NCBI GenBank assembly: GCA_964404235.1 | Contig: CAYOJL010000077.1 | Coordinates: 1 to 10,210 of the forward strand | Length of the DNA: 10,210 nt | Direction of reading: 5' to 3' | DNA from: CACEUX01 sp964404235 | GTDB taxonomy: Bacteria > Fidelibacterota > Marinisomatia > Marinisomatales > UBA1611 | Part shown: positions 1-6,631 of the stretch, one piece after another | How the letters are laid out: every line of letters starts with the position of its first letter | How positions within the stretch are numbered: the stretch's first letter is position 1 | Notes under the pieces: model-generated | Databases searched by the model: none | The model's input: only the letters and a program-made list of their open reading frames with translations | Told to the model about the DNA's origin: nothing | Translations under genes and position numbers: made by a program

Positions 1-986
1 CATGTGAACAACAAAATAAAATGTCTCTTTTGACAGGTGAAACCATGGGCACAACATATTCAATAAAGATTGTACAGAATACTGATCATATTGATATTGA
101 ATCTATAAAAATAGGGGTTGATTCAGTTCTGATCCATATCAACAAACAAATGTCAACTTGGGACCCTAAAAGTGAAATATCAGCATTTAACCAGTGGTCT
201 TCTATAAAAGCCTATCCTGTATCAAAACCATTATTAACTGTTATTGATAGTGCAATTTCAATATCAATAAAAACGGATGGCTTTTTTGATATTTCAGTTT
301 ATGATCTTATGAGTTTATGGGGTTTTGGGCCTAATCCCAGGATTGGTATGCCTAGTCTTAATGAAATAAAAACAGTTTTAGCGAGTACAGGATATGATAA
401 GATCAGGGTTAGTAATAATACATTGGCCAAAACGCATCCAAAGGTAAAATTAGATCTTAATGCAATTGCTAAGGGTTATGGGGTAGATATCGTATTCCAA
501 TATATTAAAGATCAAGGTTACGATAATATATTTGTTGAAATAGGTGGTGAGGTTAGATCTTCAGGTAAAAATCAATATAATGAATTTTGGTCAATTGGTA
601 TTGAAAATCCATCAGGAGGGGATAAGAAAGATATTCAACTTGCTGCAATCGTTGATTTAGATCAACGTGCTGTTGCCACATCAGGTAATTATAGAAATAT
701 TGTTAATATAGATGGTGAAGTATTAGGACATACTATAAACCCTAGGACTGGATTCCCAATACAGACAAATGTGTTATCTGTAACAGTTTTTGCCCAATCA
801 AGTATGATTGCTGATGGATGGGCAACGGCTTTAATGGTAATGGACTACCAAACGGGTCTTGATAATATAAATAATGATAAAGGATTAGAAGCAATTTGGG
901 TTATGGAAGAGAAAGATGGAACGCGGAAGATTGGTCATTCACCTGGAGTAATAATGAGACAGGCTATTTATGACCTTAAAGATTAA
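1..986 (+). CDS. apbE: FAD:protein FMN transferase ApbE, lipoprotein (5' end outside window)
   Basis: ApbE uses FAD to attach FMN covalently to a threonine of target flavoproteins such as NqrB and NqrC, on the periplasmic side of the membrane. Visible family blocks, in order: GETMGTTYS near the start, MSTWDPKSEISAFN, KTDGFFDISVYDLMSLWGFG, DLNAIAKGYG, VEIGGEVRSSGKN, VATSGNYRN, GHTINPRTGFP and ADGWATALMV; the last holds the Asp/Thr expected to bind Mg2+. An ATG at 21-23 would give 321 residues, but the frame stays open to the window edge and reads Cys-Glu-Gln-Gln-Asn-Lys before it. ApbE proteins are usually lipoproteins with an acylated Cys a short way before the G-x-TMGT block, so I infer that Cys 3-5 is the lipidation site and that the signal peptide lies off the window. 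Stop TAA at 984-986. The gene overlaps the 3' end of antisense nqrM by 11 bases. The family call is secure; the true start is not visible. Confidence 0.93.
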   Translation, partial: CEQQNKMSLLTGETMGTTYSIKIVQNTDHIDIESIKIGVDSVLIHINKQMSTWDPKSEISAFNQWSSIKAYPVSKPLLTVIDSAISISIKTDGFFDISVYDLMSLWGFGPNPRIGMPSLNEIKTVLASTGYDKIRVSNNTLAKTHPKVKLDLNAIAKGYGVDIVFQYIKDQGYDNIFVEIGGEVRSSGKNQYNEFWSIGIENPSGGDKKDIQLAAIVDLDQRAVATSGNYRNIVNIDGEVLGHTINPRTGFPIQTNVLSVTVFAQSSMIADGWATALMVMDYQTGLDNINNDKGLEAIWVMEEKDGTRKIGHSPGVIMRQAIYDLKD

Positions 987-1161
987 CTGAATCGATATTC
1001 GTATTTTCACATTTATCTTTATTTCCACCGCAAATTGTACAAGTACCATTTGGGTCAAAGCCTCCGCAAGAACCAGATAGAGGTTTTCTGTTAAATATAA
1101 TTCCAATCGACATTGCCGATATAGCAATGCATAAGATCATGATTCCTAATATGATTTCCAT
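976..1161 (-). CDS. nqrM: NqrM, Na+-NQR maturation protein (DUF539)
   Basis: A 61-residue protein with one N-terminal membrane helix (about residues 2-23), then a short basic stretch (NRK) and a cysteine-rich tail: Cys32 in SGSCGG, Cys41, Cys44 in CTICGG, and Cys51. This matches the small DUF539/NqrM family, known to be needed for maturation of the Na+-translocating NADH:quinone oxidoreductase, probably by delivering iron to the Cys4-Fe centre between NqrD and NqrE. The partner apbE lies beside it, as in many nqr loci, which supports the call. Unusually, nqrM here is on the opposite strand and converges with apbE, with an 11-base overlap of the two 3' ends; in Vibrio-type loci it follows apbE on the same strand. 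No clear Shine-Dalgarno precedes the ATG (complement of 1159-1161). Its start faces the permease gene start across 113 bases. Confidence 0.87.
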   Translation of the reverse strand: MEIILGIMILCIAISAMSIGIIFNRKPLSGSCGGFDPNGTCTICGGNKDKCENTNIDSVNL

Positions 1162-1274
1162 TACTAAAAATTAATAATAAAGTTTCGACATATTTCATTT
1201 CATTATATTTCTAGTATGTTTCCATTTTTTAGGATAAAGAATGTAATTTTCAGGCTTATAAAAAAAACGTATTT
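1162..1274. promoter_or_regulatory. Divergent intergenic region between nqrM and permease gene
   Basis: These 113 very AT-rich bases separate two divergent starts, so they must hold the promoter of nqrM on the - strand and probably the promoter of the seven-gene + strand operon. A TTATAA at 1256-1261 preceded by GGC could be a -10 element for the + strand, but no good -35 lies 17 bases upstream. TCGACA at 1185-1190 resembles a -35, yet the nearest TATATT (1204-1209) is only 13 bases away, which is too close. I therefore assign no exact promoter. No riboswitch-like fold or operator palindrome was recognised. Confidence 0.4.
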
Positions 1275-2711
1275 ATGAATTACTATAATATTATTCGGCT
1301 AATGTTTTTAATGCTTCCAGTTATGGGAATAGCAGCCGATGCTGGTCATGGTTCTTTACCTCATTTAAGTGGTGAAAGTTTAGGAGTTATTTGGGTTGTC
1401 CCTTTTGTTGGGATACTGTTATCAATAGCAATATTTCCTTTAGTTGCTCCTCATTTCTGGCACCAAAATTTTGGTATGGTCTCATTATTTTGGGCTGTAT
1501 CATTAATTATACCATTTGCGCTCAGTCAAGGACTTGAAGTAACACTTTACGAACTTCTTCATGTTGGTCTATTAGAATATGTCCCTTTTATTATACTGCT
1601 ATTAGCTCTTTTTACAATATCTGGCGGTGTTTGTTTGAAAGGTTCATTAGTGGGCACACCTATTTTGAATACTGGAATTATTTTCATCGGTACAGTACTT
1701 GCCAGTTGGATGGGAACAACTGGTGCTGCTATGTTATTAATTCGACCATTAATTAGAGCTAATGCATATAGAAGGAATAAGGTACATATAATGGTATTCT
1801 TTATATTTCTTGTGGCAAATATTGGTGGCTCATTAACTCCTCTTGGCGACCCTCCACTTTTTCTTGGTTTTCTAAAAGGGATAGATTTCTTTTGGACAAC
1901 GACTGCTATGTTTGTTCCAATGCTATTTATGGTCTTTTGTCTTTTGATTATCTTTTTTGGTATGGATACATATTATTATGGTAAAGAAGACAAACCAAAG
2001 GTAAACGATGAACAAAATGAAAAATTGGGTCTAGAGGGGTCTTTTAATTTATTACTATTGCTTGGTGTCATTGGTGGTGTACTTTTGTCGGGGTTTTGGA
2101 AACCTAATGTACATTTTGAACTATACCATGTACATTTAGAATTACAGAATATCGTTCGTGATGTTTTGCTACTTTTACTTACTTATGTAAGCTGGACATT
2201 AACATCACGAACAATTAGAACAGCAAATGAATATACATGGTTCCCAATAATAGAGGTTGGAAAACTTTTTGCAGGTATTTTTGTTACAATTATCCCAGCA
2301 ATAGCAATTCTGAAGGCAGGTACAAAAGGAGCATTGGCATCTGTAGTCTCTTCCGTATCATCGGAAACTGGTGAACCGATCAACTATATGTACTTTTGGC
2401 TTACAGGTATCTTATCAAGCTTTTTAGATAATGCTCCTACCTACCTAGTATTTTTTAATACAGCTGGTGGAGGATTAGATGGTGGTCCAGAATTATTAAT
2501 GGGTGAAATGTATAACACATTATTGGCCATTTCAGCAGGAGCAGTTTTTATGGGTGCAAATACATATATTGGTAATGCACCTAATTTTATGGTTAAATCC
2601 ATATCTGAGTCAGCAGGTATAGAAATGCCGAGTTTTTTTGGTTTTTTCTTTAAATGGTCTGTACCAATTTTAATTCCCTTGTTTATTATTGTAACCTATA
2701 TTTTCTTTTAA
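1275..2711 (+). CDS. Na+/H+ antiporter-like permease (CitMHS_2 type, ion transporter superfamily)
   Basis: A 478-residue polytopic inner-membrane protein. The first ~23 residues (MNYYNIIRLM..., ending GIAADA) look like a signal peptide or first helix, followed by about a dozen hydrophobic segments. Signature blocks are GGSLTPLGDPPLFLGF at about 184-199, SSFLDNAPTY at 381-390 and GANTYIGNAPNF at 427-438. The two re-entrant-like motifs with conserved Asp/Asn are typical of the ion transporter superfamily (NhaD, ArsB and citrate permeases). The exact motifs fit the CitMHS_2 group, usually annotated as sodium:proton antiporter, better than classical NhaD, so I give no symbol. A hydrophilic loop lies at about 230-254. 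The substrate is unproven: Na+/H+ exchange fits the neighbouring NQR accessory genes, but a carboxylate permease cannot be excluded. The start has no clear Shine-Dalgarno. The stop TAA shares one base with the ATG of the next gene, and this is the first gene of the operon. Confidence 0.8.
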   Translation: MNYYNIIRLMFLMLPVMGIAADAGHGSLPHLSGESLGVIWVVPFVGILLSIAIFPLVAPHFWHQNFGMVSLFWAVSLIIPFALSQGLEVTLYELLHVGLLEYVPFIILLLALFTISGGVCLKGSLVGTPILNTGIIFIGTVLASWMGTTGAAMLLIRPLIRANAYRRNKVHIMVFFIFLVANIGGSLTPLGDPPLFLGFLKGIDFFWTTTAMFVPMLFMVFCLLIIFFGMDTYYYGKEDKPKVNDEQNEKLGLEGSFNLLLLLGVIGGVLLSGFWKPNVHFELYHVHLELQNIVRDVLLLLLTYVSWTLTSRTIRTANEYTWFPIIEVGKLFAGIFVTIIPAIAILKAGTKGALASVVSSVSSETGEPINYMYFWLTGILSSFLDNAPTYLVFFNTAGGGLDGGPELLMGEMYNTLLAISAGAVFMGANTYIGNAPNFMVKSISESAGIEMPSFFGFFFKWSVPILIPLFIIVTYIFF

Positions 2712-3253
2712 TGAGAATTACTAAAGTAACAACAAAAACAGGTGATATGGGTGAAACTGGCTTAGCCAATGGTGAACGTGTTTCAAAAAATAGCCCTAGA
2801 ATACATGCAATGGGTTCGCTTGATAAACTGAATTCGTTTATTGGCTGGACAAGAGTAAATGCTGATGAGAATATCAATAATGTGCTGGAAGCTATACAGC
2901 AAGATCTTTTTAATATTGGAGGGGAACTTGCTATTCCAGATGTTGAGATGAATTTATTCAATAATTCTAGATTAGACTGGCTGGACAAACAAACAGAGTT
3001 ATATAATCAACAATTACCTCCACTAGATGAATTTATTCTTCCTGGGGGCACTGAACTAGCATCAAGATTGCATATAGCAAGGGCAGAGTGTAGAGAAACT
3101 GAAAGATATATTATTTGCTTGAGTGAGCAAGAATTTGTTTCTGATCTACATAAAAAATATTTGAATAGACTGTCAGATTTCTTGTTTAATCTGTCTAGAA
3201 TAGTAGTTTTAAATCAAGGAGTCTCAGAAATTTCATGGGACTACAATAAATAG
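2711..3253 (+). CDS. pduO: PduO-type ATP:cob(I)alamin adenosyltransferase
   Basis: Transfers the adenosyl group of ATP to cob(I)alamin to make adenosylcobalamin (EC 2.5.1.17) in the cytoplasm. The 180-residue protein has the PduO/MMAB N-terminal ATP-binding block TKTGDMGETGL (residues 8-18), the SPRIHAMGSLDKLNSFIG segment (28-45), the GGELA turn (70-74), the FILPGG strand (108-113), and the catalytic-helix motif ARAECRETER (123-132) followed by YLNRLSDFLFNLSR (150-163). At residue 39 a Lys replaces the Glu of the common DELN motif, a mild oddity. The start is the ATG at 2711, which overlaps the stop of the permease by one base. An in-frame ATG at 2654 adds 19 hydrophobic residues that only translate the end of the upstream gene and are not part of the family. 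The likely client is the B12-dependent mutase at 8639. Confidence 0.93.
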   Translation: MRITKVTTKTGDMGETGLANGERVSKNSPRIHAMGSLDKLNSFIGWTRVNADENINNVLEAIQQDLFNIGGELAIPDVEMNLFNNSRLDWLDKQTELYNQQLPPLDEFILPGGTELASRLHIARAECRETERYIICLSEQEFVSDLHKKYLNRLSDFLFNLSRIVVLNQGVSEISWDYNK

Positions 3254-3254
3254 A

Positions 3255-4289
3255 ATGCATTACAATAATATCCCTATTAATTGGAATGAAGTTCATGGCG
3301 TTATTGATAATGCTAACAAGATAATGTTAACAACACATGAAAACCCTGATGGAGATGGTCTAGGTTCAGAGAGTGGTCTGTATTATCATTTAAATGACAA
3401 AGGGAGGGATGTGCGAATTATTAATTATTCACCCTTGCCGAATGAATACGAATATTTGAATGATGATAACATTTTTGAGTCCTATGATCAATCAACTCAT
3501 GATCCTTGGTTAAAAAATGTAGACTTAGTGATCATATTTGATGTAGGTGATTATGTGCGAATTAGAACATTGACCAATGCTATTGAGAAATATGACCTTG
3601 ATACAATGAATATAGATCATCACCCACATATTAATGATGATATATTTACACATAACCTGGTGGACCTTTCAGCTGCAGCAACGGGTTGTATGGTCTATGA
3701 TTACTTAAAAGTAGCTCGTGACGACGACCAGCCTATAGAAAAAAGTAGTCTTGAAGGTATCTACACTGCAGTAATGACAGATACGGGATGTTTTCGATAC
3801 AGCAATACTGATAATAAATGTCATGAGATCGCAATTCAGTGCCTAGATGCTGGTATTGAAACTCATAAAATATATCAACGTATATATGAGAATAGTACTA
3901 GGTCTCGTATAAAATTAATGGGTGAGTTTTTATCTAATCTGACATATGAACTTGATGGTACTATAGCTTGGTTTATTATTACGATGGATATGATGGAACG
4001 AGCAAATGCAGGAAAATCAGATGTAGAAGGTTTCTCTGATATGGTAAGAACTATAAGTGGCGTGGAAGTAGCTCTAATGATATTTGAGCAAGATTCATCA
4101 AGTTGTAGAATTAATTTTCGTTCAAAGGGTAATTATAGTGTTAATGATATTGCTAAAACATTAGGTGGAGGGGGCCATGCCTTTGCTGCAGGAGCTTTGA
4201 TTGAGGGAACACTTAGTGATATTACTAGAAATGTTGTAAATGCTACTAAATTATCTGTTCAGAATAAAATGAATGCTATCTCTCGATGA
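3255..4289 (+). CDS. nrnA: DHH/DHHA1 phosphoesterase, NrnA-like (oligoribonuclease / pAp phosphatase)
   Basis: A cytoplasmic metal-dependent phosphoesterase of 344 residues. NrnA-type enzymes degrade nano-RNAs of 2-5 nt and dephosphorylate 3'-phosphoadenosine 5'-phosphate. All DHH motifs are present: motif I THENPDGDGLGSE (27-39, metal ligands His28, Asp32, Asp34), motif II VIIFDVGD (92-99, Asp96), motif III NIDHHPHIND (119-128, the Asp-His-His itself at 121-123), and motif IV MTDTGCFRYSNT (174-185). The C-terminal DHHA1 domain carries the GGGGHAFAAGA substrate-binding loop (304-314). The length matches NrnA and is too short for RecJ. It starts one base after the pduO stop with no visible Shine-Dalgarno, so it is probably translationally coupled, and its TGA overlaps the ispH ATG by 4 bases. 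Assignment to NrnA rather than another two-domain DHH enzyme is likely, though the substrate cannot be proved from sequence. Confidence 0.88.
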   Translation: MHYNNIPINWNEVHGVIDNANKIMLTTHENPDGDGLGSESGLYYHLNDKGRDVRIINYSPLPNEYEYLNDDNIFESYDQSTHDPWLKNVDLVIIFDVGDYVRIRTLTNAIEKYDLDTMNIDHHPHINDDIFTHNLVDLSAAATGCMVYDYLKVARDDDQPIEKSSLEGIYTAVMTDTGCFRYSNTDNKCHEIAIQCLDAGIETHKIYQRIYENSTRSRIKLMGEFLSNLTYELDGTIAWFIITMDMMERANAGKSDVEGFSDMVRTISGVEVALMIFEQDSSSCRINFRSKGNYSVNDIAKTLGGGGHAFAAGALIEGTLSDITRNVVNATKLSVQNKMNAISR

Positions 4290-5149
4290 AGATCTTTTTA
4301 GCAAAAGATGCCGGATACTGTTTTGGAGTTAGAGATGCTGTCAACCTAGCTTACGATACAGCAAAAACACATGGAGATGTTTATATGCTTGGCACCATTG
4401 TTCATAATGAAAGGGTAATTGATGACCTTTCAAAGGCAGGTGCTAAAGTAGTGGACTCCATTGATGATGTTCCTAAAAATAAACCTTTATTATTTCGTGC
4501 ACATGGCACATCTCCTGAACTTTGGGACAAGGCAAAAGAAAATAATCTAAATCTGATTGATGGGACATGTCCTCTAGTCACAGAGATACATCATGAGATA
4601 AAAAAACTAAATGAAGAGGGTAGGAAGATCATTATTATTGGTGACCATGGTCATGATGAGGTAGTTGCTATAGCTGCACAAGTTGATCGCTCTATTATAA
4701 TTGCAAATGTAGAGGAAGCCAAAACACTTCGAAAAATGAAAAAAGCAGGTGTAGTAAGCCAATCAACTCAAATGATCGAAAATGTTCAGGAAATAATGAA
4801 TGTGCTTATGGAAAAAGTTTTTGATCTTAGATTTGTCAATACAATTTGTTTTCCGACAAGAAGAAACCATGAACAGATAAAAGAATTAGCGGTACGTTGT
4901 GATGTTATGATTGTTATTGGATCCTATACCAGTGCAAATTCTAAAAGGTTGACTCAACTTGCTTTAGAACGTAATAAAAGATCATACCAAGTCACAACAG
5001 CAGCTGAATTGGATGAATCTTGGTTTGATGGTTGCGAAACCGTTGGAATATCGGCTGGAGCATCTACACCTGATGAAACAATTAATGAAGTGGTCAATAG
5101 AATCAAAGAGATTGGTCATATTTCAAATAAGGAAATAGTATATGAGTAA
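4286..5149 (+). CDS. ispH: 4-hydroxy-3-methylbut-2-enyl diphosphate reductase IspH (LytB)
   Basis: The last MEP-pathway enzyme, a 4Fe-4S reductase converting HMBPP to IPP and DMAPP. The 287-residue protein has the three cluster cysteines: Cys12 in AGYCFGVRDAV, Cys95 in DGTCPLVTEIH and Cys188 in NTICFPT. Substrate-binding residues are recognisable: His40 (IVHNERV), His73 (FRAHGTSPE), His123 and Glu125 (GDHGHDEV), the SQST turn at 158-161, GSYTSANSKRL, and the GISAGASTPDE tail with its conserved Ser. Relative to E. coli, the second Ser of the diphosphate-binding Ser-Ser-Asn is Ala, and the TTNRQ stretch after the third Cys reads TRRNH; both look tolerable within the family. There is no S1-domain extension. 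The start overlaps the nrnA stop by 4 bases (ATGA) and the end overlaps pdxS by 8, placing it mid-operon. Dxs, the first enzyme of the same pathway, is three genes downstream. Confidence 0.96.
   Translation: MKIFLAKDAGYCFGVRDAVNLAYDTAKTHGDVYMLGTIVHNERVIDDLSKAGAKVVDSIDDVPKNKPLLFRAHGTSPELWDKAKENNLNLIDGTCPLVTEIHHEIKKLNEEGRKIIIIGDHGHDEVVAIAAQVDRSIIIANVEEAKTLRKMKKAGVVSQSTQMIENVQEIMNVLMEKVFDLRFVNTICFPTRRNHEQIKELAVRCDVMIVIGSYTSANSKRLTQLALERNKRSYQVTTAAELDESWFDGCETVGISAGASTPDETINEVVNRIKEIGHISNKEIVYE
5129..5134 (+). promoter_or_regulatory. pdxS: Shine-Dalgarno sequence of pdxS
   Basis: AAGGAA lies 7 bases before the pdxS ATG at 5142, inside the 3' end of ispH. It is the best Shine-Dalgarno match in the operon, where most other starts show none and probably depend on coupling from the gene upstream. 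It supports this start and suggests that pdxS is translated strongly and independently. Confidence 0.55.
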
Positions 5150-6023
5150 AGGAACATTTGAAGTTAAAGTTGGTTTAGCAGAAATGCTTAAGGGTGGTGT
5201 TATAATGGATGTAACAAATCCAGAGCAAGCGAAAATTGCTGAAGATGCGGGGGCTTGTGCTGTTATGGCATTAGAAAGAATTCCTGCAGATATAAGAAAG
5301 GATGGTGGTATATCTCGTATGAGTGACCCTGAAATGATTAAAGGAATCCAAGATACTGTTTCAATACCAGTTATGGCAAAATGCAGAATAGGGCATTTTG
5401 CTGAAGCTCAAGTTCTAGAGACACTTGAAATAGATTTTATTGATGAAAGTGAGGTTTTGACACCTGCTGATGAACATAATCATATTTGGAAGCATGATTT
5501 CAAAATCCCTTTTGTTTGTGGTTGCAGGAACCTTGGGGAAGCGCTCCGCCGTATAGCAGAAGGAGCTGCAATGATCAGGACTAAAGGTGAAGCAGGGAGT
5601 GGTAATATTGTAGAAGCGGTTCGTCATATGAGAACAGTTATGACTGAGATAAAACGTGTCACACGGCTTGAAGACGAAGAACTAGTTGCAGAAGCAAAAA
5701 ATCTTGGAGCCCCTTTATCTCTCTTACAGCAAGTTGCAAAATTAGGTAAGCTACCAGTACCAAATTTTGCAGCGGGTGGAATTGCTACACCTGCTGATGC
5801 ATCCCTTATGATGCAATTGGGAGCAGAGACAGTCTTTGTAGGTTCTGGTATTTTCAAAAGTGATGATCCTGCTGCTCGTGCAAAAGCTGTGGTAGAAGCT
5901 ACTACACATTATAAAGATCCAAAAAGTGTAGCTAATGCTAGCACTGGGTTAAAAAAAGCTATGAAGGGTTTAGATATGTCGGATATTCCAAAAGAAGAAA
6001 GACTTCAAGAAAGGGGTTGGTAA
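5142..6023 (+). CDS. pdxS: Pyridoxal 5'-phosphate synthase lyase subunit PdxS
   Basis: The synthase subunit of the DXP-independent vitamin B6 route. It makes PLP from ribose 5-phosphate, glyceraldehyde 3-phosphate and ammonia supplied by PdxT, in a 12+12 cytoplasmic complex. The 293-residue length is standard. The (beta/alpha)8 barrel is highly conserved: GGVIMDVTNPEQAKIAEDAG with Asp23, ALERIPADIRKDGGISRM, PVMAKCRIGHFAEAQ with catalytic Lys80, DESEVLTPADE, FVCGCRNLGEALRRIAEGAA, IRTKGEAGSGN with the second catalytic Lys148, NFAAGGIATPADA, and VFVGSGIFKS. The first ATG is preceded by AAGGAA at good spacing. It overlaps ispH by 8 bases and pdxT by 7. An open antisense frame across 5415-5857 only mirrors this gene. 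Confidence 0.98.
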   Translation: MSKGTFEVKVGLAEMLKGGVIMDVTNPEQAKIAEDAGACAVMALERIPADIRKDGGISRMSDPEMIKGIQDTVSIPVMAKCRIGHFAEAQVLETLEIDFIDESEVLTPADEHNHIWKHDFKIPFVCGCRNLGEALRRIAEGAAMIRTKGEAGSGNIVEAVRHMRTVMTEIKRVTRLEDEELVAEAKNLGAPLSLLQQVAKLGKLPVPNFAAGGIATPADASLMMQLGAETVFVGSGIFKSDDPAARAKAVVEATTHYKDPKSVANASTGLKKAMKGLDMSDIPKEERLQERGW

Positions 6024-6631
6024 TTAAAGTTGGTGTCCTTGAGCTGCAGGGTGATTTTGCCCTACATCACTATGCTCTAGAAAGGATTGGCATAGAATCT
6101 TTAGCAGTAAAAATGCCCTCAGACCTAGATAAAATAGATGGCTTAATAATTCCTGGGGGTGAATCAACCACAATGTCTTTATTGGCTAACACCTTCAACA
6201 TGTATAAGCCGCTGGTTAGCTTTGGTATGTCCAATCCTGTTATGGGAACCTGTGCTGGACTTATTATGATGGCAAAATTAGTTGTTGATGATAGAATTGA
6301 TCCGCTTGGATTGATTGATGTTGTTGTGGAAAGAAATGCCTATGGCAGACAAATTGAATCTTCTAAACAAAAAGTTGAATTTGTATTTAGTGATAATCAT
6401 AAGATTAAATTATCTACTACTTTGATAAGAGCTCCAAGAATAACACGAATAGGGGATAGTATAAAAGTATTAGGTAATTATAACAATTCACCTATAGCTG
6501 TATTAGATGGTAACCATTTAGGTTTATCATTTCATCCTGAATTGGATGAAATAGATATTTTTCATAAAATTCTTTTCGATAAAGAAAGTGAATTCTATTA
6601 TAAAAAATTAAAACATTCTCATGTCGCTTAA
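6017..6631 (+). CDS. pdxT: Pyridoxal 5'-phosphate synthase glutaminase subunit PdxT
   Basis: A class I glutaminase that hydrolyses glutamine and channels ammonia to PdxS. The 204-residue protein has VGVLELQGDFALH at the N terminus, the oxyanion-loop motif PGGESTTM (47-54), the nucleophile Cys79 in MGTCAGLIM, VVVERNAYGRQIES (102-115), FIRAP-like LIRAPR (136-141), and the His173/Glu175 pair in SFHPELDE, so the Cys-His-Glu triad is complete. No ATG lies in frame near the expected N terminus. The best start is TTG at 6017, inside the end of pdxS, with a purine-rich run (6008-6016) directly before it; that spacing is too short for normal Shine-Dalgarno use, and an ATT at 6023 is better spaced from the AGGGG but is a very rare start. 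Either choice changes only two residues. Translation is probably coupled to pdxS. The end overlaps dxs by 11 bases. Confidence 0.95.
   Translation: MVIKVGVLELQGDFALHHYALERIGIESLAVKMPSDLDKIDGLIIPGGESTTMSLLANTFNMYKPLVSFGMSNPVMGTCAGLIMMAKLVVDDRIDPLGLIDVVVERNAYGRQIESSKQKVEFVFSDNHKIKLSTTLIRAPRITRIGDSIKVLGNYNNSPIAVLDGNHLGLSFHPELDEIDIFHKILFDKESEFYYKKLKHSHVA

Noticed and set aside
939..1127. Antisense open frame of 62 codons beside nqrM
   Set aside because: It overlaps nqrM on the same strand in another frame and encodes no recognisable family; nqrM has a clear DUF539 pattern.
1185..1209. Sigma-70 promoter from TCGACA and TATATT
   Set aside because: The spacer is only 13 bases, too short for a functional -35/-10 pair, and such hexamers are frequent in this AT-rich gap.
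2654..2710. Longer pduO starting at the in-frame ATG 2654
   Set aside because: The extra 19 residues are a hydrophobic out-of-frame reading of the permease C terminus, and the family N terminus begins just before TKTGD. The ATG at 2711 fits exactly.
3255..4289. RecJ exonuclease or cyclic-di-AMP phosphodiesterase GdpP
   Set aside because: At 344 residues with only DHH and DHHA1 domains it lacks the OB-fold of RecJ and the membrane/PAS/GGDEF regions of GdpP.
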